In this document: positions 1 to 6,413 of the stretch, in pieces
Layout: each line of letters opens with the position of its first letter
Numbering within the stretch: position 1 is the stretch's first letter
From: JANRLJ01 sp034437895
GTDB lineage: Bacteria; Chloroflexota; Anaerolineae; Aggregatilineales; Phototrophicaceae
Direction: 5' to 3'
NCBI GenBank assembly: GCA_034437895.1
Contig: DAOTTO010000135.1
Location: forward strand, 1-13,951
DNA: 13,951 bases
Notes under the pieces: generated by a model
What the model was told of the DNA's origin: nothing
Seen by the model: only the letters and a program-made list of their open reading frames with translations
Database searches by the model: none
Program-made: the position numbers and the translations under genes

Positions 1-650
1 GCCACGTCCCAGAAGCCCTGTTCGTTCAAATGCGACAGGTCAATCATAATGCCCAATTGATTGCAAGCGCGGACAAGTGCCTTCCCCACATCAGTTAAGC
101 CGGGGCCTGTGTCTGGTGAGTGTGGAAATTTGAACGGCACTCCATCAGCAAAAATCGTCGGACGGCTCCACACAATCCCTAAAGAACGCAACCCTGCTTG
201 ATAATACACTTCCAGCGCATCTAATTGGGAATCAATCGGCTCCGCACCCTCAAAATGCAAAATTGCTCCAAAAACTCCATCACGCAAACAGGTCTCTAAC
301 TCGGCAACCCCGCGCACCACTTTCACTTGCCCATTTGAAGCGGCTTCGATCCGAAACAAGTTAGCGGCCATCTGCATCGCCGCTTTTTGTGCCGTGTCAA
401 AGTCCAGTGCGGGGAGTATATATTCAACGCTTGGGTCAAAGTTATGTACCATCTGCATGGCTTCTTCTTCGCTGATGAATACGGCGAAGAAGCCCGCTCC
501 TACGCCACCCTCACGTACACGCGGCAAATCAAACTGCCTACCATCTAGGCGCTCGAAAAAATGGCTCACCGGAGCGCTGGTAGGCGGCGAAAAATACATT
601 AAACAATCATTGTGACCATCAATAATGGGGTATGGGTTGGCTTTATCCAT
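1..650 (-). CDS. Membrane dipeptidase (peptidase M19 family), C-terminal part beyond window
   Basis: The visible 216 residues start at the ATG at 650 and match the zinc dipeptidase family (renal dipeptidase-like, M19), which cleaves dipeptides with a binuclear zinc centre in a TIM-barrel. Seen directly: an H-x-D zinc pair in IIDGHND (His13, Asp15), the bridging Glu in HFEG (Glu134), and the His of IDLSH (His207). These match the order of ligands in renal dipeptidase; the last His ligand would lie past the window edge. No signal peptide or membrane segment is visible at the N-terminus, so a cytoplasmic enzyme is likely. The start is supported by AGGAG at 661-665, ten bases upstream. Full-length family members are about 320-400 residues, so somewhat over half is present. 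Peptide-transport ATPases lie on the same strand about 3 kb upstream, which suggests, but does not prove, a role in using imported peptides. Confidence 0.88.
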   Translation of the reverse strand, partial: MDKANPYPIIDGHNDCLMYFSPPTSAPVSHFFERLDGRQFDLPRVREGGVGAGFFAVFISEEEAMQMVHNFDPSVEYILPALDFDTAQKAAMQMAANLFRIEAASNGQVKVVRGVAELETCLRDGVFGAILHFEGAEPIDSQLDALEVYYQAGLRSLGIVWSRPTIFADGVPFKFPHSPDTGPGLTDVGKALVRACNQLGIMIDLSHLNEQGFWDV

Positions 651-908
651 GGTGTGATGTCTCCTAAACACGACTTTATCCCTATTCAAGCAGCATAACA
701 TAGAGCGTTCACGAGAGCATCAATACCGTTCTCAGTGGAGATTGTATAAAACAAGTGTTTTGTTGGGGAGTAGTGAATTCAACATACTCAATCAAAGTAA
801 TCACATCGGAAAACTGGGTTAGAAATGCTGTGTATTAAGCGGGGAAGGGATAGTTATTTTTAAAACAACCATCCCCAACGAAGCTTTCTTCAATTCACGT
901 CGGTTTTA
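651..908. other. AT-rich intergenic region between dipeptidase and tRNA-Arg
   Basis: No gene is supported here. It must hold the dipeptidase promoter. The best minus-strand -10 candidate is TACAAT at 741-746, but no good -35 lies at the right distance, so I do not call it. It also contains the hairpin at 847-875 listed separately. Confidence 0.5.
847..875 (-). terminator. Hairpin downstream of tRNA-Arg, possible terminator
   Basis: A 29-base inverted repeat has 12-base arms and a 5-base loop. On the minus strand both imperfect positions become G-U pairs, while on the plus strand they are A-C mismatches. This favours a minus-strand RNA hairpin 34 bases past the tRNA end. The T-run after it is poor (TTCCCC), so it may serve in 3' processing or as a weak terminator. 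Confidence 0.35.
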
Positions 909-981
909 TGCCCCCGGTAGGACTCGAACCTACGCTAACAGGCCTTAGGAGTGCCCTGCTCTACCTCTGAGCTACGGGGGC
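909..981 (-). tRNA. tRNA-Arg (anticodon CCT)
   Basis: The minus strand folds into a 73-base cloverleaf. The acceptor stem is GCCCCCG paired with CGGGGGC and the discriminator base is A. The D-arm is GCTC/GAGC, and the T-arm is GTAGG-TTCGAGT-CCTAC with the invariant TTCGA. The anticodon loop is CTCCTAA, giving anticodon CCT, which reads the arginine codon AGG. The anticodon stem GGGCA/GGCCT contains a G-U pair and an A-G mismatch next to the loop, which is unusual but tolerable. The CCA end is not encoded, so it must be added by the CCA-adding enzyme. A strong promoter lies immediately upstream. Confidence 0.95.
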
Positions 982-1001
982 GATTTTTACTCATCAGCTT
1001 A

Positions 1002-1030
1002 AGTATGTAAATTTTCGGAAAGACTGTCAA
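1002..1030 (-). promoter_or_regulatory. Promoter of tRNA-Arg
   Basis: On the minus strand there is a perfect -35 TTGACA (1025-1030), a 17-base spacer and a -10 CATACT (1002-1007). The predicted start near 995 is about 14 bases before the mature tRNA end, as expected for a short 5' leader removed by RNase P. Confidence 0.75.
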
Positions 1031-1067
1031 GCCATAGATTCTATTGAGAGTCTCTATTTTAGTGGGT

Positions 1068-1123
1068 GTAGGGAGTGACACACAGGTCACTCCCGGCGGA
1101 TTTACACACAATTACGTCCCTAC
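1068..1123. repeat. Palindromic element with GTAGGGA/TCCCTAC ends
   Basis: The 56-bp stretch is bounded by the inverted ends GTAGGGA (1068-1074) and TCCCTAC (1117-1123). It also holds a perfect 9-bp hairpin, GGGAGTGAC/GTCACTCCC (1071-1094), with a 6-base loop. It lies just downstream of the FHA gene stop. There is no T-run on the minus strand, so it does not look like a normal terminator. Its ends match those of the palindrome at 3337-3366, which suggests a dispersed REP/MITE-like family. Confidence 0.55.
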
Positions 1124-1151
1124 GACATCTATTCGGTTTAGGGTTTAACCG

Positions 1152-3158
1152 TTAAGGCCTAACCGTCGGAACGGGCCCCGGCGTAGAAGTGGGGCGCACA
1201 GGCAGCGTCGGTTGTCGAAGGGTCGCTTGGGGCGTAACGGGTGTTACTGGGCTTGATTCGGTTGGCGTGGGAGGTGTGGTCGTGATTTCTGCTAACAACG
1301 CATCCATATTAAAATTGTTGGCGCAGCTCAAGTCCGCCCGCGCTCCCCAGCCCGTCACCCCGCCCGCTAAAACGGCACGAATCCATGCTCCACTGATATC
1401 ACGACGATCTACCACAAGCGTCGTGCCGCCCGGAACCGTGCTGACCACATTCGAGGCTGAATCGGGCTGTACATGGAGGATAATTTCTGTATTTGTTGGA
1501 ACGCACGTCGGGTCAATCACCTCAATCGTGAGGATTTGTTCCATATTCCGGCCTTGAGCATCTTCAGCATAAAGGGTGGCTGCGAAGCGATCTGAGGGTA
1601 CACCAGCAATCCCAGAAAGCGTTTCCTCCGCGCCATAGGTCGCTGCAAGTAAGGTCGTTGTAAAAGCCTCAAGCCCTGTGATGTTTGTGAAAGATGCGCC
1701 CGTAACTTTCCATCGGACGGTAATTTCTTGTACGACATTCCGTACTAGAATCGGCGGAATAACTTCAAAATAATCAACCGTTATCGGCGCAAAGACATTT
1801 ATGGCGAGGCTGTCACTGATTGTTTCGTTGTTGCTTGTTGCCATCAAACTGACGGTAATATCCCCGTTGTAGGCGCTTGTTTCAAGTTCAGTCGTAGAGA
1901 TTTCCGGCGAAATATCCGCCCTGACAATCTGACCATTCACGCTAATGGTTATCTGATCTGCACCCGTCACATCCCACGAAAGGCCGAGTACATCTCCTTG
2001 GACGACACGCGATTGTTCGGCTTGAAAACTGCGAATTGCCAAATCAGGCGATGCGGCTTGTAGGACGAGGATGACCCCTAATATGACTAAAGCAACAACA
2101 CCAAAAGACAGAGCGATAAGTGATAGTGCTGCCCATCCCGGCAGTACGGGCTTCTCGACAAAGTGACCGGGAATAGCCGCCAAAAATGCCGCGTCATCAC
2201 GTGAGCGCACGAGTAAATCAAACTCGTATTCGTGCGGCGCACCGAATAAGCGGGTTTTCTTGGTTCTGATTTCCCCTTGCACCACCTGACGCTGACCGGG
2301 TGCAAGAATCAACTGCGGCGTGGGGATGCCAAAATTGAGCTGATCGTCTTTGTTGCGTCCGGTGATGAATAAGGGCAGTCCGGCGCTGCCTTGATTATGC
2401 ACATGGAGCCTGAACGGTTCGCCACTGGCGATTTTATTCGCGGAAAGCGCCATACCAAACCCGCCAAAAGGCAGAATACGCGCCGTAATTTCTGCTTCCA
2501 GCCGCGTTTCCGGCTCATTTTTTAATGCAACGACTACTTTAACCGGATAGCTGCCCGGAACGCTATCGCTGTGACGAAAAGGCTTGATATTAATTACAAT
2601 AGAGGCGGTATCCTGTGGGTTAATATCAAGTTCAGGACGATTGATGCGAATCCAATCCTCCGGCAAACCGCTGACTTTTACCGTATAACGATTTGGAACA
2701 TCGGTGGTATTGGTAATCGACACTTCAGCGAAGGTGTGTGACCCCGGCGGTACAGCGAATTCTGGGCCATAAACATCAATGCGAAAACCGACGGTCTCGC
2801 GCTCGATTCGTTGGGTATCTTCCGCCAGGGCAGACATTGGCAGCGTAGGCATATCATCAACGGCGTGATAAATCATCCGCAAATGCCCGATTTGGATTTC
2901 CTCGCCACCTTGTAAGATGCGTGGCTGATTACTTTGCATCTGCTGTCCGTCGATATAGGTGCCGTTGGCTGAATCCAGATCGGTAAGCTGCACCTGATCG
3001 TCTTGATGTGTAATGCTGAAGTGGTAGCGCGAAATTGTGTCTGTATCCAGCATAATGGTATTCCCACTAGAGCGCCCAACAGACACACTAGCAGCTTCCA
3101 TCGAAAATGTCTCATACTTGCCATCAGGCCAAAACACATCCAAGCGCCCGTAAGCCAT
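1152..3158 (-). CDS. FHA domain / transmembrane / SH3b hybrid protein
   Basis: This 668-residue protein begins with an FHA domain (about 5-98) that keeps the phosphothreonine-binding signature: GR at 28-29, SRYH at 43-46 and NGT at 65-67. Next come two beta-rich segments (about 125-330); the first resembles the NEW3/alpha-galactosidase-associated or CARDB type. A single hydrophobic helix follows (about 341-368, rich in A, L, V, I, G). After it lie Ig-like sequence, a bacterial SH3-like domain (about 552-612, bounded by Cys) and a Pro/Thr-rich tail. If the FHA part is cytoplasmic, the SH3 part lies outside and could touch the cell wall or envelope polymers, linking Thr-kinase signalling to the surface; this is inference. 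I chose the ATG at 3158 because a promoter (3197-3224) lies inside a longer TTG-started frame (to 3239) and AAAGGG sits ten bases upstream of the ATG. Exact function is unknown. Confidence 0.85.
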   Translation of the reverse strand: MAYGRLDVFWPDGKYETFSMEAASVSVGRSSGNTIMLDTDTISRYHFSITHQDDQVQLTDLDSANGTYIDGQQMQSNQPRILQGGEEIQIGHLRMIYHAVDDMPTLPMSALAEDTQRIERETVGFRIDVYGPEFAVPPGSHTFAEVSITNTTDVPNRYTVKVSGLPEDWIRINRPELDINPQDTASIVINIKPFRHSDSVPGSYPVKVVVALKNEPETRLEAEITARILPFGGFGMALSANKIASGEPFRLHVHNQGSAGLPLFITGRNKDDQLNFGIPTPQLILAPGQRQVVQGEIRTKKTRLFGAPHEYEFDLLVRSRDDAAFLAAIPGHFVEKPVLPGWAALSLIALSFGVVALVILGVILVLQAASPDLAIRSFQAEQSRVVQGDVLGLSWDVTGADQITISVNGQIVRADISPEISTTELETSAYNGDITVSLMATSNNETISDSLAINVFAPITVDYFEVIPPILVRNVVQEITVRWKVTGASFTNITGLEAFTTTLLAATYGAEETLSGIAGVPSDRFAATLYAEDAQGRNMEQILTIEVIDPTCVPTNTEIILHVQPDSASNVVSTVPGGTTLVVDRRDISGAWIRAVLAGGVTGWGARADLSCANNFNMDALLAEITTTPPTPTESSPVTPVTPQATLRQPTLPVRPTSTPGPVPTVRP

Positions 3159-3196
3159 AACTTGCAAACCCTTTGCCGCGTTTATCACACAGTCAC

Positions 3197-3224
3197 ATTG
3201 TAGCCTGATGCGCGTTCTCGTCAA
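3197..3224 (-). promoter_or_regulatory. Promoter of the FHA gene
   Basis: On the minus strand: -35 TTGACG (3219-3224), a 16-base spacer and -10 TACAAT (3197-3202). Transcription would start near 3190, about 30 bases before the ATG at 3158. The site decides the gene start, since an upstream TTG at 3239 would precede the promoter. Confidence 0.65.
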
Positions 3225-3336
3225 AGCGCTAAATGACAATTGTTGCTATGCAAATCACGATTTGGGGATTTTGCGGCCAAAATCTGTAAAAACCGGAAAG
3301 AAATGAGGAACGTTTTTTGGGGAAAAGTGCGTTTTG

Positions 3337-3366
3337 GTAGGGACGGCTCGCCGGAGTCGTCCCTAC
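3337..3366. repeat. Near-perfect 30-bp palindrome (REP-like)
   Basis: The 13-base arms (3337-3349 and 3354-3366) have a 4-base loop GCCG and one G-T pair. The arms start with GTAGGGACG and end with CGTCCCTAC. It lies 17 bases past the dppF stop and could stabilise or end that transcript, but there is no T-run after it on the minus strand. The ends resemble those of the element at 1068-1123. Confidence 0.6.
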
Positions 3367-3382
3367 GGAGTGATTGATTCGA

Positions 3383-4411
3383 CTAAACCGTTACGCGATG
3401 GCAGGCCACCCAATGACCGGGGGTCATCTCGACCAGTTCAGGGTCGGGCGGCTGATAGCACAGATCAAATTTAACCGGGCAGCGCGTATTAAAATTGCAG
3501 CCTTGTGGAGGGTTCGCAGGGCTGGGAACATCACCGCCGAGAATAATACGCTGGCGCATTTCTTCCACGTTTGGATCCGGCACAGGCACGGCGGAAAGGA
3601 GCGCCTGTGTGTAAGGATGCAGCGGATTATCGTACACTTCATCGGTAGAGCCGATTTCGACGATTTTACCGAGATACATCACCGCCACGCGATCACAAAT
3701 ATGACGCACCATACTCAAATCATGGGCGATGAACAAATAGGTCAGGTTCAGTTCTTCCTGAAGCTGTTCCAACAAATTCACCACCTGCGCCTGAATCGAG
3801 ACATCCAACGCCGAAATCGGTTCATCCGCCACGATAAAGCTGGGGTTTAAAGCCAGAGCGCGGGCGATGCCGATGCGTTGGCGCTGACCGCCGGAGAATT
3901 CGTGGGGATAACGATTGATATAAAACGGATTCAGCCCTACTTTTTCCAGCAGGTTTTCTACATATTCTTGACGTTCACGCTTTTGCATCACATTATGCAC
4001 AACCAGCGGTTCACTCACGATATTGCCAACCGTCATGCGCGGATTGAGCGAGGCAAACGGGTCTTGGAAGATGATCTGCATCCGTTTACGCATCTTCCGC
4101 ATTTCTTCGCCTTTAAGGGTGGTCAGTTCTTCACCTTCAAAGACGACAGACCCTTCTGTTGGGCGATAAAGCTGAAGGACGGTACGCCCGGTGGTGCTTT
4201 TGCCGCAGCCAGATTCGCCCACAAGCCCTAGTGTTTCACCTTTATAAACATCAAAACTGACCCCGTCAACCGCCTTGACCGCACCCACCTGCCGCTGAAT
4301 GATGAGTCCAGACGTGATCGGAAAGTGCTTCTTTAAGCCGCTGACGCTGAGGATAACCTCTTGACCTTTTTCATTGGTTCTGTTCTTCGTTGTTACGTCT
4401 GCACTAACCAT
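3383..4411 (-). CDS. dppF: Dipeptide/oligopeptide ABC transporter ATP-binding protein, DppF/OppF type
   Basis: This 342-residue protein is one of two ATPases that power import of di- or oligopeptides (or nickel or sugars in related systems). Seen: Walker A GESGCGKST (65-73), Q-loop Gln116 in FQDP, signature FSGGQRQR (172-179), Walker B IVADEP (193-198), and H-loop His230. The C-terminal oligo/HPY extension carries four cysteines, Cys305, Cys311, Cys318 and Cys337, spaced as in family members thought to hold an iron-sulfur cluster. The ATG at 4411 overlaps the stop of the dppD gene by eight bases, so translation is probably coupled; TGAGG lies about ten bases upstream. A GTG at 4426 is an alternative start. 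The exact substrate cannot be read because no binding protein or permease is present in the window. Confidence 0.9.
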   Translation of the reverse strand: MVSADVTTKNRTNEKGQEVILSVSGLKKHFPITSGLIIQRQVGAVKAVDGVSFDVYKGETLGLVGESGCGKSTTGRTVLQLYRPTEGSVVFEGEELTTLKGEEMRKMRKRMQIIFQDPFASLNPRMTVGNIVSEPLVVHNVMQKRERQEYVENLLEKVGLNPFYINRYPHEFSGGQRQRIGIARALALNPSFIVADEPISALDVSIQAQVVNLLEQLQEELNLTYLFIAHDLSMVRHICDRVAVMYLGKIVEIGSTDEVYDNPLHPYTQALLSAVPVPDPNVEEMRQRIILGGDVPSPANPPQGCNFNTRCPVKFDLCYQPPDPELVEMTPGHWVACHRVTV

Positions 4412-5426
4412 TACCAACAGCCTCACGTTCTGCTTTTAAGTGTTCACGTACATCATACCAGGCGGCGACTAAATGATCGGGATGACCTTCTTTAACGGGG
4501 AGCAGCGGGGGCATCTCGACCAAACAGCGCTCGGTTAGGTAAATCGGATTACGCGGCGCAAACGGATCACCCTTTGGCTCGATACGCATATCCGGCGGCG
4601 AACCCTCAATCTGGTTCAGTTGACGATCCCCTTTAGCATCAATACGCGGCAGCGAATGGAGCAAGCCGAGTGTATAAGCATTACGCGGGTCATTAAACAC
4701 TTCTTTGACCGGACCGCGCTCCACGATTCGCCCAGCGTACATCACCTGAATATTGTCAGAGATTCCTGCCACTACACCGAGATCATGGGTAATCCAGATC
4801 ATCGCCATGCCGAGTTCTTTCTTCAACTGCTTGACCAGCTCGATGATCTGCGCCTGGATCGTCACATCCAAAGCGGTGGTCGGCTCATCAGCAATCAAGA
4901 GTTTCGGGTTGCACGACAAACCGATGGCGATCATCACACGCTGGCGCATACCGCCCGAAAATTGATGGGGGTAGCTCTTTAAGCGTTTACGAGCATCAGG
5001 GATGCCAACCATATCCAGCAGTTCCGCCGCCCGTGTTTCCGCTTGGGTATTGTTCATACCCATGTGCAGGCGCAGCGCTTCGGTAATCTGCGTGCCAATC
5101 GTCAAAACTGGATTCAACGAAGTCATGGGGTCTTGGAAGATCATAGCGATCTCTGCCCCGCGCACCAGTCGTAATTCCTCTTTAGAGAGTTTTAGCAGGT
5201 CGCGTCCTTGGAAGATCACCTCACCGCCTTCAACTTTACCGGGAGGGGAAGGGATTAACCCCATAATCGAAAGCACATGGACACTTTTACCGCTGCCGCT
5301 TTCCCCTACGATGCCCAAGGTTTCGCCTTCGTTGAGCTTGTAGGACACACCGTTTACGGCGTAGACTGTGCCTTCTTGTGTATAAAATCGTGTAACGAGG
5401 TCTTTGACCTCCATCAATACGCCCAA
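4404..5426 (-). CDS. dppD: Dipeptide/oligopeptide ABC transporter ATP-binding protein, DppD/OppD type
   Basis: This 340-residue protein is the first ATPase of the pair. It has Walker A GESGSGKS (41-48), Q-loop Gln98, signature FSGGMRQR (156-163), Walker B LLIADEP (176-182) and H-loop His214. The C-terminal extension keeps the FAPR core, but three of the four usual cysteines are replaced (GDPFAPRNP, then one Cys, then VAAWYD), so it should not bind an iron-sulfur cluster there. The start is TTG at 5426: a full AAAGGAGG site lies nine bases upstream, whereas the next ATG at 5414 would be 21 bases from it. It heads a two-gene operon with dppF. The promoter with paired direct repeats lies at 5504-5532. 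Permease and peptide-binding genes are absent on the upstream side, so they must be elsewhere. Confidence 0.9.
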   Translation of the reverse strand: MGVLMEVKDLVTRFYTQEGTVYAVNGVSYKLNEGETLGIVGESGSGKSVHVLSIMGLIPSPPGKVEGGEVIFQGRDLLKLSKEELRLVRGAEIAMIFQDPMTSLNPVLTIGTQITEALRLHMGMNNTQAETRAAELLDMVGIPDARKRLKSYPHQFSGGMRQRVMIAIGLSCNPKLLIADEPTTALDVTIQAQIIELVKQLKKELGMAMIWITHDLGVVAGISDNIQVMYAGRIVERGPVKEVFNDPRNAYTLGLLHSLPRIDAKGDRQLNQIEGSPPDMRIEPKGDPFAPRNPIYLTERCLVEMPPLLPVKEGHPDHLVAAWYDVREHLKAEREAVGNG

Positions 5427-5435
5427 GGGTAATAT

Positions 5436-5443
5436 CCTCCTTT
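5436..5443 (-). promoter_or_regulatory. Ribosome binding site that fixes a TTG start for dppD
   Basis: AAAGGAGG on the minus strand, nine bases before the TTG at 5426-5424. The in-frame ATG at 5414 is too far away to use it. Confidence 0.8.
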
Positions 5444-5470
5444 AACGAAAATGGCTATTGTGTTAAGTTG

Positions 5471-5508
5471 CGCCTGAGTTTTGATTAAGCGTAATAACGC
5501 CTGAGTTT
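5471..5508. repeat. Paired 11-bp direct repeats in the dppD leader and promoter
   Basis: CGCCTGAGTTT occurs at 5471-5481 and again at 5498-5508, a period of 27 bp. One copy overlaps the -10 of the dppD promoter and the other lies just downstream of the start point. The bases between them include GCGTTATTACGC (minus strand), itself able to form a 4-bp hairpin. This is the layout of a repressor site, but the regulator is unknown. Confidence 0.5.
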
Positions 5509-5532
5509 GCACAATTCTTGGAGTATTGTCAA
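5504..5532 (-). promoter_or_regulatory. Promoter of dppD-dppF
   Basis: On the minus strand: perfect -35 TTGACA (5527-5532), a 17-base spacer and -10 CAAACT (5504-5509). The predicted start near 5497 gives a 5' leader of about 70 bases. The -10 is weak by E. coli standards but resembles CATACT of the tRNA promoter in this window. Confidence 0.6.
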
Positions 5533-5659
5533 GAAATACAAAATAATGATTGACGTATACTAAATTTGTACAGAATATACAGGCAAAACTGCTAAATCAT
5601 GCTGTATTCTAGTATTTTCCCACAAGTTACATCCATTTTTTAAGGATTTTTTACCATTT

Positions 5660-5715
5660 AATAAAAATAAAATCCGCGCATCCGGGTCATAAGAGATCAT
5701 AACAGCCGGATACGC
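5660..5715 (-). terminator. Intrinsic terminator of the SWIM gene
   Basis: On the minus strand the arms GCGTATCCGG (5706-5715) and CCGGATGCGC (5676-5685) form a 10-bp stem with one G-U pair. The sequence after it is T-rich (GGATTTTATTTTTATT). It starts 39 bases past the SWIM stop codon. The wobble pair is an A-C mismatch on the other strand, so it is a minus-strand signal. It separates the SWIM gene from dppD. The rest of 5533-5753 is AT-rich and holds no gene I can support. Confidence 0.7.
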
Positions 5716-5753
5716 AGATGCGTTAGTTTGTTTCAGTTTCTTAACGTGTGATT

Positions 5754-6251
5754 TCAAGTTGTGACTAGCATCGTTACCGGTTTGACCATGCCCTTTAGCA
5801 TCCGTTCCATCGCCATCGTATTGCTACAAAGCCCTCGACTCTCAAAATAGGGATTATCGCAATACCAAGTGCCATTATCGTAAGTGATATGATAGGCGTT
5901 ATGACCACCTTGGAAGGTTGCATCAAAGGAAATGAAGCTGATGCGGTCTGTTTCTTCAGCATATTGTTTGGCTTTTTCGACATCGCTAACCACATTCTGT
6001 CCACTGGCGTAGGGCAGCGGTTCGCGCTTGAGCATGGGGCCGAAAAGCCGTTCTAACGTCATAATGTGGGGGCAAATGGCGTACTTCTGATGACCGGGGC
6101 AGGTGCAGTGCCAACCTTCTGGGCCAAGCGTAATTTCGTAAGTGTCATTGCTGCCTTTGAATTCTAAAGCGAGGCTGTGGAATGTGACCCGCTTAGGGTC
6201 TTCGGCATACTGCTTGGCTTTTTGAATCTTGCCGATGATGCTGTAATCCAT
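5754..6251 (-). CDS. SWIM zinc-finger protein with internal duplication
   Basis: This 165-residue protein is made of two copies of one unit (about 8-70 and 90-152) that align without gaps at an offset of 82 residues. Shared features include KAKQYAE, the aromatic W before the metal site, and ME/LER after it. Copy 1 has an intact SWIM motif, C-x-C-x8-C-x-H (Cys49, Cys51, Cys60, His62), a zinc site that in other families supports DNA or protein binding. In copy 2 the matching residues are Cys131, Asn133, Cys142 and Asn144, so two ligands are lost. The ATG at 6251 has AAAGGAG ten bases upstream. Upstream lies a leader of about 155 bases with a short reading frame and a terminator hairpin, suggesting transcription attenuation. 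A terminator follows the gene. No enzymatic domain is present; a role as a small regulator or adaptor is only a guess. Confidence 0.8.
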   Translation of the reverse strand: MDYSIIGKIQKAKQYAEDPKRVTFHSLALEFKGSNDTYEITLGPEGWHCTCPGHQKYAICPHIMTLERLFGPMLKREPLPYASGQNVVSDVEKAKQYAEETDRISFISFDATFQGGHNAYHITYDNGTWYCDNPYFESRGLCSNTMAMERMLKGMVKPVTMLVTT

Positions 6252-6297
6252 GACTTTTTCGCTCCTTTATCTACAAGAATCACTTTAGCTAAAAATA

Positions 6298-6338
6298 AAA
6301 AAGCACGCGGGCGTAGATGTTTCACCAGCGTGCTTTTT
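6298..6338 (-). terminator. Terminator hairpin inside the SWIM leader (possible attenuator)
   Basis: Perfect 11-bp arms AAAAAGCACGC and GCGTGCTTTTT enclose a 19-base loop. On the minus strand the 3' arm is followed by TATTTTT. It lies between the SWIM promoter (6414-6442) and its ATG (6251), so transcripts must pass it before the gene. On the plus strand it also ends in five T, but I find no plus-strand gene that would need it. Confidence 0.65.
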
Positions 6339-6372
6339 GGGCAACTTCTTTGATTTTGGAAAGTATCTTCAT
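6322..6372 (-). CDS. Putative 16-residue leader peptide upstream of SWIM gene
   Basis: A short frame encodes MKILSKIKEVAQKARW and stops with TGA. It has a GGAG site (6381-6384) eight bases before the ATG at 6372. It lies wholly within the predicted SWIM transcript leader. Its last codons run through the 5' arm of the terminator hairpin and its stop lies in the loop, so a ribosome translating it would prevent the hairpin from forming. A small hairpin, GCAAG/CTTGC (6385-6401), lies just before its ribosome site. The peptide is basic and has a single Trp at the end. It could be chance, since it is so short, but ribosome site, position and overlap all fit a leader peptide. Confidence 0.4.
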   Translation of the reverse strand: MKILSKIKEVAQKARW

Positions 6373-6413
6373 CTAAAAATCTCCGCAAGTCTATTGCTTG
6401 CAACATTATTCAT

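Noticed and set aside
3159..3239. N-terminal extension of the FHA protein to a TTG at 3239
   Set aside because: A promoter (3197-3224) lies inside the extension, no ribosome site precedes the TTG, and the FHA domain begins right after the ATG at 3158.
5545..5580. Plus-strand promoter-like TTGACG-17-GAATAT
   Set aside because: The -10 is poor and no plus-strand gene lies downstream.
5560..5757. A 65-codon minus-strand frame overlapping the SWIM stop
   Set aside because: It starts with TTG, has no ribosome site, and contains the SWIM terminator hairpin and its T-rich tail. Its sequence resembles no family I know.
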